In this document: positions 55,540 through 64,000 of the stretch, one piece after another
Numbering within the stretch: position 1 is the stretch's first letter
Layout: each line of letters opens with the position of its first letter
Assembly: GCA_039602395.1 (NCBI GenBank)
Contig: JBCNJP010000006.1
Span: 9,164,952 to 9,228,951, forward strand
Direction of reading: 5' to 3'
Source: Deinandra increscens subsp. villosa
Lineage: Eukaryota; Streptophyta; Magnoliopsida; Asterales; Asteraceae
Length of the DNA: 64,000 nucleotides
The notes under the pieces: generated by a model
Seen by the model: only the letters and a program-made list of their open reading frames with translations
What the model was told of the DNA's origin: nothing
Databases searched by the model: none
Translations under genes and position numbers: made by a program

Positions 55540-57070
55540 AGTTGAAAATCAACACCGGGATGGTGTTCGATGATGGATTCCGACTGCACAGGTGGCGTCG
55601 GATGGTGGTTTCGGTGACGGATGACGGGGAATCGAAGAGGGGACAGGGGTAGCGGCGACGAGGGTAATAGGGGGGGGGGGTGTTCGGGTGACGGTTTTTG
55701 ATGAGGGAGGTGGTGGTGAGGTCGCAAGGTGATGGCGATGACTGTGGTGTTGTGTGACGGTGGTGGCAGCCGGTGGTGGTGAGTAGAGGTGATGGTGGTA
55801 AAAGGGATTAGGGTTTGCGGTGGTGAGGGAGAGAGATGAGATAGTAGTGATGAAGGGGAGGTGGCCGAACCCTCCTTTTGTTTAACCAAAATTTTTTAAA
55901 AAACTTTCAAACCACACCCTCAAGTTTGAGTATGAACAAAATGTGCCAAACTTTAACAACACACTTTTCTTAAGTTAACTTCAATTTAACCTTGTTAATT
56001 TTCAAAATTTCCCCTGAACTCAAGCCCGAGAGTTTTATATCTGACAACTTAACAATAATTTAACAAAAATAAATAAACTCGCGTGTTCAGGCGATTGCCG
56101 GTATTTTGGTTTATTTTTAAACTCGTGCCGCTTTCACTTACTCAGGCAGTTTCATCACATTATTTATATTTTAGGGTTTATTAATTACGAACATATATCC
56201 AGGCCACACACATAAGTCCTAAGTATAATTTGTACATTCTATCAAGTACACCTGGTTTCCGTATAACATTTTTCACGACACCTTTCCTTAAGCCTCACGT
56301 CATGCTCCAAACTGGGTTGAGAAAAGATAGAATAGATCACAAAGGTTTTGTTGGATAGTTTACAACGTCAACTGAATTTTTATTACATTTTTGATAATGC
56401 TCTCATCAGTGACAAGGCTAAGGGTTTTTGACACTTAAGGGTCTCTTTTGGTTGTGCACAATGGCATATTTTGGGTTTATAATGTATGTACATTGTGTTC
56501 TTAGATGTGTGTGGGTCAAGGAGGTTCCAGGTCTCTGCTGCCGCAAAATAGAGGAGTCCTGACTCATGTACAACATTCCCAGGTCATTGCTCACGCAAAG
56601 AAGAGGGAATGGGAGTTTTTGAGCATGACATCAAAACTCAGAACCGGGCGTGTGTCTCAGGATTCCTGGTACACAGTCAAATAGAAATTGTACTAACCTA
56701 AGTGTGTGCTTCCCATCAAGCATCATACGTTATCTTTAAGTGTTGTGATGAACCATACCTTTCGATTGATTGACAACAGAGCCTACCAAGCATATCAACC
56801 ATGAATCACAACTTTTCTCATCCACCTTACACGTGTCAGTCAGCAAACACCTGAAAATTTATATCACTTCCCAATCTAGTCAAACAAAACCAGTTAAAAA
56901 AATTTAAAAGCACACACAATTTAGAGGAAACATCAGATGTTGATTTTATATCTTCCCCTTGCTTTTAGATTTTTTTTTAAAATACAAGCTGAAAATAGAA
57001 GAGCACCATTTTTTTTTAATAATAAGAAGAATAGATAACAGTTGTCAGATTACTCATCAAAGGCTATCAT
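55540..57070 (-). other. Element 2 spacer between pol and third ORF
   Basis: Parallel to 40881-42554. It carries the conserved purine tract (56948-56966, minus strand) and, before the third ORF, a CT/CA-rich leader-like block with AAACCCTAA (55808-55816, minus). The open frame at 55889-55524 is Pro/His/Ser-rich and not clearly conserved, so it is read as leader, not protein. Confidence 0.6.
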
Positions 57071-58255
57071 TCAGAGGCCTTTGAGACACATTTCCAAATT
57101 AGCACTTGGGAGGGGTTTTGTGAACATGTTCGCCACATTGTCATCCGACTGCACCCGTTCTAAGTGAATGGGCTTGTGTTCATAGCAGTCCCGAATGAAG
57201 TGCGTTTTTATGTCAATGTGCTTGGTTTTAGAGTGCTGCACAGGATTTTTAACAATTTGCATTGCAGCATTATTATCACAGTAAATGGGAGTGTCAAAGA
57301 AATTCAAACCGTAATCTCCCAGTTGATGCTGCAACCATACTACCTGTGAGCAGCATGCAGAGGCAGCCACGTATTCTGCTTCGGCTGTCGATTGTGAAAC
57401 CGTGTGCTGCTTCTTGCTTTGCCATGCCACCAGCCTGTCGCCTAAGAATTGAGCTCCAGCAAATGTAGATTTCCTGTCAAGCTCATTGCCACCATAATCA
57501 CTGTCAGTAAAAGCATAGAGATTAAAACCTGACTCTTTAGGGTACCAGAGGCCCAACCGTAGTCGACCCTTCAAATATTTAAAAATACGTTTAACTATAA
57601 ATAAAGGAGAGAGTTTAGGATTAGCTTGATAACGTGCGCATTGGGACACTGCCAGCATGATGTCTGAGCGGCTGGCTGTCAAGTACATTAGTGATCCGAT
57701 CATCGACCGGTACATGTGCTCGCTCACTTTCTGACCATCTGGATCTTTGGTAAGAGCAGGCCTTGCCGCCATAGGTGTGGAGACAGGCTTTGAATCTGCC
57801 ATCTTGTATTTTTCAAGAATCTCTGTGACATATTTAGCTTGGTGAATGAGGATCCCACTGTCACTCTGCTTCACTTGCAATGCGAGGAAGAATTCCATTT
57901 CCCCCATTTGACTCATCTCAAATTTTGTCCGCATTACTTTCTCAAATTCTTTACACAAATATTCGTTTGTGGACCCGAAGATGATGTCGTCCACATATAC
58001 TTGTACCATGATTATATCATTTTCTACCTCCTTTCTGAATAGCGCCTGATCCACTATTCCTCTCGTGTACCCATGTGCTAGAAGATGATTAGTCAAAGTT
58101 TTGTACCACGACTGATGGGCCTGGTGTAAGCCATACAAGGCTTTGTCTAGCTTGTACACATGATAAGGGTGTTCTTCGTCAATGAACCCAGGAGGTTGAG
58201 TGACATACACCTCTTCATCCATCTCATCATATAGAAAAGCAGTTTTCACATCCAA
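57071..58255 (-). pseudogene. Element 2 reverse transcriptase (C-terminal half) and RNase H
   Basis: 394 codons open. MDVKTAFLYDEMDEEVYVTQPPGF starts in the RT palm (first catalytic Asp), followed by KALYGLHQAHQSW and the intact QVYVDDIIFGSTN, the SIRE-type context. RNase H follows with FTDSDYGG, STAEAEYVAAS, CDNNAAM and a C-terminal DDNVANMFTKPL. Upstream, a stop in the codon before this Met (58256) and a frameshift near 58460 separate it from the rest of pol, so this is part of a broken polyprotein. Confidence 0.85.
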
Positions 58256-59331
58256 TTAGTATACGGTGAAATTTTTATAGGATGCATAAGCCAAGAAAAC
58301 TCTTATTGCCTCTAGTCGAGCAACGGGCGCGTAAACTTCGTCATAACCAATCCCTTGGATCTGCTTATGCCCTTGAACCACGAACCTGGCCTTGTTTCTG
58401 ACAATAATGCCATTGTCATGCATTTTATTCTTGTAAAGCCATCGATTTGTGATGACCTTTGGTCATAAGGCCTCTCTACTAGCCTCCAAACTTGGAGCCT
58501 TGAGAGTTGATTCAGCTCCTCATGCATGGCTTCTACCCAGCTGGGATCAGTTAAAGCCATTGTGATATTTGGGGGCTTAATTTGCGAGATAAAGCAAGAA
58601 TACATGCAGTGATTAATGTCCCCAGATTGACTTCTTGTTACCACCCCTGAAGCTAAAGGACCTATGATGTTGTCCAAAGGTTGATATTTGTGGATCCTTG
58701 TTTCAGCAACGGCTTGAATGGGGATTTCTAGAGGTAGGTTTGTTTGGTCTAGTTCTTCATTTGTTCCATCTTCTCCTTCTTCTTCAGCTACCTGAGATTG
58801 AACAGAGTCTGTACCGGGATTGTCATCAACCTCATTATCAATACCAGCATCCAAGGTTTCCTGTACTGGTGTTGTGTCTGTGTCGGAGGCAGTGACCGGA
58901 GATTTTGTAATGGAATGAGTTATTGAAGGTCGTTAGATTGTGTCATCAAACAGTTCTTCAGCTAGGACTGGGTCCAATCCAAACGGAAGAAAGAACTGAT
59001 TGTAGTCAAAAGCTTGTGCATGACCCTTTCCACCATCTGAGGGATTTTCTTCAAGCCAATCCACATTGGTAGAGTCCATTACAATACCGGTCGTTTTGTT
59101 GAACACCCTGTAGGCTGAGCTAGCAGAATAACCTACAAAATAACACTTATCAGATTTAGCAGCAAATTTTGGTAAATCAGTATTTAGTAAAACAATGCAA
59201 AGATATCCAAAAGCCCGAAGATGCCCAGTACTGGGCTTGTCATGGTAGATATATTCATAAGGGGTCTTCTGGTGTCGCTTGTTAATGAGAACCCTGTTTT
59301 GGACGTAACAAGCCGTGTTAAGTGCCTCTAC
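58256..59331 (-). pseudogene. Element 2 integrase C-terminus and RT N-terminus
   Basis: Integrase C-terminal segment 59331 to about 58930 (NTACYVQNRVLINKRHQKTPYE, then a stop near 58935), followed by an acidic linker and the RT start (PSWVEAMHEELNQLSRLQVW, near 58530). A frameshift at about 58460 garbles the KWLYKxK region. Confidence 0.75.
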
Positions 59332-60344
59332 CTAAAACATGGTAGGCAGCTTAGAATCACACAACATAGTACGAGCAACTTTAATTAGAGTTCTGTTGCG
59401 ACGTTCTGCTACGCCGTTCTGCCGAGGAGTGTAGGGAGCACTATACTGATGTTCAATGCCTTTCTTAGTGCATAATTCATCAATGATATGATTCTTGAAT
59501 TCTGTCCCATGGTCACTCCTGATGGACTTCACCTTCAGGTTTAACTTGGTTTCAATAAGCTTGAGGAATGCAATCAATATACCTGCAACGTCACTTTTCC
59601 TTGGCAAAAAGAACACCCACGTAAAACGAGAAAAATCGTTAGTAATAACTAAGCAAAATGCACATCGGTTAAGGCTTAACATACTAACTGGACCAAAGAG
59701 GTCCATGTGAAGCAGCTCCAGTACAAATGAGATTCTATTGAACACCTTTGGATTGTGTGGGCGTTTGTGTTGCTTCCCCTTAGTACATGCCACACATTTG
59801 TCCTTGAGTACAAATTCTTTGATTGGGAGGTCTTTAACAATCCTCCTCTTGCAAGTCGATTCAGATTCTTCAAATTTATGTGCCCCAACCTCCTATGCCA
59901 CAACTGAGCATGATTCTCGGCTGTTTTGGAGAGAAGACAAGCCACCTCAGTTGTGGGTGTTTTCTGCATGTTAAGAACATAGAAGTTGTCGTATCTTGGT
60001 GTGCGCATTAACACCCAATCGTCAGGCATGGAATACCTAGGTTTGAGAATCAGACATTCCTGGTTATTGAAAAGCACCGGGTACTCCCTGTCACAGATTT
60101 GTGAAACACTTAAAAAGCTGTGTTTCAACTGCTCTACATAGTTGACGTCATGGAAGCTGAGACATCCGTTTCTGACTGTTCCTTTCTGACTGATATATCC
60201 TCCAACTCCTCTTGCGAATGATACATATCCTCCATCAAATTGCTCCAAGTCTTGTAATAAAGATATGTCCCCTGTCATATTCCAGGAACAACCACCGTTA
60301 ACATACCAAAGGTTGTTAACAGTCCTCCTCGGTTGTCCCTGCAT
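59332..60344 (-). pseudogene. Element 2 protease and integrase
   Basis: The protease site reads WYVNGGCSWNMTGD where element 1 has WYVDSGCSRHMTGD, so the catalytic Asp is lost. The integrase zinc domain (WHRRLGH ... WHVLRG) is frameshifted at its second half near 59800. The catalytic core is open and complete from 59793: LHMDLFGP, IRSDHGTEF and NGVAERRNR supply the D, D and E. A stop follows at 59332. Confidence 0.85.
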
Positions 60345-62513
60345 CCAAAAGAATATTAGTTAGTTTTGGGTACCCAGCCCTTAATGAGTCTGGGTGAAGG
60401 TTGGTCAGTTTTGGCTGAACTGAAACTGTCCTTTGTGTTGACCTGTCGGGGACGGTGATTTTCTTGCCCAGGCTCCTGTGGCCCTTTTTGAGGATTTTTA
60501 TTTTTGTTTTGTTTTTGAAACTTCACCTCTTGGAAATAAGTGGAGTGTTTTTTGTACACCCCAGTAGGCTTGAAGGACAGGTTTACCACTTTTGGAATGT
60601 TCCACATATCATCCTTCCTCCAACCATTTGACTTATATAGACCAACTGGTTTAGGATGGATGGGTGATTTAGAAACCCAGTTTTAAGGATGAAACAGATT
60701 TTAAAACAGGTTTTGAGGATTCAACGTATTTTGGTCTCCAAACTGGTTTAAGAACTGCTTTTACTAATTTCTGAGGCACTTTGTTTTCTTTAAAAACATT
60801 TTTTGGCTGTTGCTTAGGAGCCTTGGGTTTCTGATGTACTCTGTGTCTCTGAGGTGCCGGTTTCTGCACCTTGGATTTTATAGGACCAGGCCTTGGAGTT
60901 GGGCACTTTGTATGTGGTCCGTTGGAATGGGCCTCTGATAAACCCTTTTGGGATAGAAGGGTTCATATGGTCGGTGCAAACAGTTTCTTGCCACGTGTCC
61001 TGGTCTACCACATACATGGCAAGACTGTTTCTTTGGATATGCGGGAGCTTGTTGTTGGTTACGCCCAGTGGATATCCAAGTTGGTTTTGAACAATTTTTG
61101 TGGATCCAATGGGTTTTACCGTGGGGCTTTGTGATTAAAATGTACTCCCGCTGAACCGGCTTAAATTGGTCATATGCAAAATAAACTTCTTGGTACGGGA
61201 CAATATCATGAGGCCTAATGTCCCGCACTTTCTGCACATTTTGGTCACCACTGTTATTCTTACTTTCAGCAAGTTTCACACTAGACAAACCATCATTTGT
61301 GGGTTTGGGACCAGCAACCTGTGGTCCCTTACCCCTTCTTAAAATCTCAACTACTCTTAAGGGTTTCACAGGTTTAGCATCACATTTACCAAAAGTAAAC
61401 ACACCACAATCAGAAGTTTTATCACACAAAACAGACTTGGAAGTTTTTGACTCAAACTTAACAGAAGATTCAAGTTTCTCAAATCAAAGTTTTTATAAAA
61501 AATCATCAAAATTAGACTTCATTGGACTCTTAGGAACCTCCTTGCAATTCACTACCCCTGCTTCTTTATTACCTTTATCTGTACAACAAGTAGAATTTTT
61601 AGTAATGTTAGAAACAGGAGCACATACCTTAATAGGGCAAGCAGCAAGTTTTCTATCAATTTCTGCCTTAAATTCTAAAGTAGTCTTAGAGATTTCATGA
61701 TCGGAAATCATTTCATGCATTAAAGGCATTGAGACAGAGTGCATGGACTTTTCATTGTTATTATCGACACTAAAACCTAGTCCTGTGTTCCCTTTAACAT
61801 GCCTCTTTCTAGTATCAGTATTGTAAAACATAGAACTCGCCTTCAACATTTCAGACACAATTTTGTCATTTCGTTCAATTTTGTTTTGTGAGGTTCCTAA
61901 TTTGGCTTTAAGCTCATCTACCTCCAAGGTTAATGTGTCAATTTTTGAGTTAGCAATTCTAAGACATGCAATTTTATCACTAACTTGATTTTGAAGACTT
62001 TTAATATCTAATTTAGCCGCTTCCAGTTTTTCTCTTAATGTCCTACTTTTATCTTTATACTCCCTAAGATCTCTAGCAGTTAATTCGTGATTTAGTGTTT
62101 CATTGACGAACTTACGTTCCCAGTCTTTACATTCATTAAACACAGATTGAAATTTAGAGTTTGAGCATACCTCATTACTGAGAACTGGGAGAGATGTCTG
62201 CCATGAAAGCTTGGCGAAAGACTTCAGCAGCTTCCTTCTGTGCTCCTTCTTCTGCAAGGAGGTCCACATGATGAAGTGTCAGACTCAAATCTTCCACTTG
62301 TGTAGTCCAATCGTATCCTGGTGTGTGCTGAACCACCAGTGCCCTATCATTCTTCACTGTCTCCTTTCTTACGCCTTCATTTCTGTACTCAGATCTGACA
62401 TCTCTCTCAACCTTTGGCTTGGTGCACTCCCTCGCATAGTGTCCATACTCGTTGCAGTTGAAGCACCGCAGGTTTGCCTTGTTGAAACTGAGCTTTATCC
62501 CTTTTCCTCCATT
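60345..62513 (-). pseudogene. Element 2 gag C-terminus and linker
   Basis: Zinc knuckle 1 near 62460 (CFNCNEYGHYARECTKP) is intact, then a coiled-coil segment (62150-61850; heptads around LEAAKLDIKSLQNQVSDK) and a Ser/Thr-rich linker. A second intact knuckle near 61020 (CHVCGRPGHVARNC) is followed by a basic Pro/Lys-rich tail. Frameshifts near 62200, 61460, 60875 and 60630 break it. Confidence 0.8.
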
Positions 62514-63587
62514 TTAATCCTTCTTCCCTACCTTGGCCATAAACTGCTTAGCTCTTAAAGCTGACATTCCCATCTGATAAGAAATGTCCATATGCTCCAG
62601 GTCTTCTGGGTTGACTTGATTCACATCATTAGGAGTTGAATCAGCGGGTAGAAGGGAACCTGCAACGAGTTCCTGATAGCAACTCATAATACCTACACCA
62701 AGAGCAAAACTGGGGTCTCTAGTTAGATTATTTATATATATTAAACTAAGGTTAGATGATCCAGATGAGCTTGACCCAATGGCTTGTGCAATAAATCCCA
62801 TCTGATCAGAGTGTGAGTTGCTAAGAGCTGCAACTGGTTGTGAGATGAAAGACTGACTAACTTCATTCATTGAAGCTCCGTTGCCTAACTTTCTGGCCCT
62901 CTTCTGTTTCTTCTCTTCGTAAGCTCTAATGGTTGACATGAGCTCATTCAATGGTGAAGTAGTCATTTCCACCATCTTCTCAATCAACTCAATTGTACTA
63001 TCCCAATTTGGTGGAAGTGAGTTCACCAGCTTCTTGTTTACCTCCACCTGTGTGTAGGTGACCCCAGCATCTTTCATTCCAATCACAATTTTGATGAACC
63101 GCTGAAGCTGGGTCTCAATGTTTTCACCAGGTATGTAATTAAATTCATTAAATTTCTCCCTTAGGTTTTCCCTTCGAGACTCTTTCATGTCGTCATTTCC
63201 TTCATATGCAACAACAAGAGCATCCCAAAGTGTTTTGGCAGATTTGTACTCCTTGAAGGCTTCAGTTACCTCTGGAGATATGGCCATGGTCAGAGCAGCC
63301 AGGGCCTTTCTATCACGCTCTACCTTCTCCCAATCTTCCTCACTCCATTCTGATTTATCTTTGGGCTGAGGTTCCTGATCAGCTGCTAGAGTTACCTTTG
63401 GAACATAGTCTCCCACCTCAACAGATCGCATGATCTTGGGATCATTATAGTTCACGTAGTTCACAAACCGGTATTCCCAGCTCATGAAATCTTTTCCAGA
63501 CATCAGACGAGGGGGTCTGGCGTTGGGTCCGATCTTTGCGTCCATCTCCAGAGTCGCACTTGACAGATTTGACATGTCGAAAGCCAT
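62514..63587 (-). pseudogene. Element 2 gag, N-terminal part
   Basis: The start MAFDMSNLSSATLEMDA at 63587 is chosen because it aligns with element 1; the open frame extends 45 codons further upstream into motif-array leader. 357 residues with RPPRLMSGKDFMSWEYRF, GDYVPK, TMAISPEVTEAF, KTLWDALVVAYEG and PGENIETQLQRFIKIV. It ends in TAA directly before the zinc-knuckle segment, at the same codon where element 1 has TAG; without that stop the frame would continue into the knuckle. Confidence 0.85.
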
Positions 63588-64000
63588 TGATAACAAACTG
63601 ATAGATGAAAAATAGGTTTTCGATCGAAAAGTGGTTGGGTCAAAAAGATGTTTTCGGTTGGAAGACTTGGTCGAAAAGTACTTTTCGATTGGACAGGGTC
63701 TTAGTCGAAAAGCATACTTCACGATCGAAAAGTGTGAGTGGATCGAAAAGTCCCTGAGGGGACTTTCTGATCAAACAGAGACGCTGGCTGAAAAGTCTCA
63801 GGGGGACTTTCCGATCAGATGAAGGCTGATCGAAAAGTCACAAGGGGTACTTTCCGATTGAATGAAGGCTGATCGAAAAGTCTCAGGGGGACTTTCCGAT
63901 CGAAATGGCTGATCGAGAAGTCACAAATGGGACTTCTCGATTGAGTGAAGGTTGATCGAAAAGTCTCAATGGGACTTTCTCGATCGAAGCTGTGCAACAG
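63588..64000 (-). repeat. Element 2 leader with TTTTCGATC array (partial)
   Basis: As written on the plus strand, GATCGAAAAGT and GGACTTTCCGATC alternate, forming a tandem of about 65-70 bp from 63750 to 63990 (GGCTGATCGAAAAGTCTCAGGGGGACTTTCCG type units). The two words are inverse to each other, so hairpins are possible. The leader continues past the window edge, where the PBS and 5' LTR are expected. Confidence 0.8.

Larger units (their letters stand above)
43797..64000 (-). mobile_element. Element 2: SIRE-type Copia retrotransposon, minus strand, partial
   Basis: From the right edge: motif-rich leader, gag (63587), linker, protease, integrase, RT, RNase H (ends 57071), spacer, third ORF (55539-44371), 3' LTR (44239-43797). 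The 5' LTR and PBS lie beyond the window. It is the same family as element 1 in opposite orientation and has inserted into element 1's third ORF. Its own third ORF is split by element 3. Compared with element 1 it keeps longer open segments, an intact YVDD and integrase triad, but has frameshifts in gag/linker and RT and a damaged protease site. Confidence 0.85.

Overview
The window is repeat-rich plant DNA. I found no host gene I would call functional; nearly everything assignable is a transposable element or a relic of one. The mix (Copia elements of the SIRE and Angela types, a CACTA element, hAT- and PIF/Harbinger-type elements, and a long repeat whose edge reads TGTCACACCCC) suggests a eudicot, plausibly Asteraceae. 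That placement is inference. Two 500-base runs of N (2188-2687, 39410-39909) are assembly gaps, and each is flanked by near-duplicate sequence.

Layout. 297-6712: two near-identical copies of a long LTR-like repeat around the first gap, with its promoter on the minus strand. 6713-20165: a large, decayed CACTA (En/Spm) element. It holds a TNP2-type transposase on the minus strand, a TNPA/Ptta-type gene on the plus strand, a tandem repeat between the two, and an 833-bp hAT-type insertion. 20166-27502: AT-rich DNA with a Tourist-like MITE, a second MITE-like element, a fossil Copia reverse transcriptase, a probable solo LTR and a PIF/Harbinger transposase fragment.

27503-64000 is a nest of LTR retrotransposons. 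Element 1 (SIRE type, plus strand, from 27503) is broken twice. Its RNase H is split by element 4 (35017-40711, TSD CATTG), a non-coding LTR element with mismatched LTRs. Its third ORF is cut at 43796 by element 2, a SIRE-type element of the same family on the minus strand that runs off the right edge. Element 2's third ORF is in turn split by element 3 (46111-54398, TSD AGATC), an Angela/BARE-like element with an intact 1287-residue gag-pol and LTRs that differ by about two substitutions and one indel. Element 3 is the only element here that looks recently mobile.

Most interesting features: (i) both SIRE copies carry, downstream of pol, a third gene with a conserved 50-nt first exon, a retained intron and its own promoter/5'UTR-like leader; (ii) oriented arrays of very short motifs in non-coding retrotransposon regions, TTTTCGATC in SIRE and TCGTTAAG in element 4; (iii) a 183-250 residue Ala/Pro-rich ORF inside each LTR of element 3; (iv) a cluster of five inverted repeats with TGGGC-type arms in the 2693-6712 repeat.
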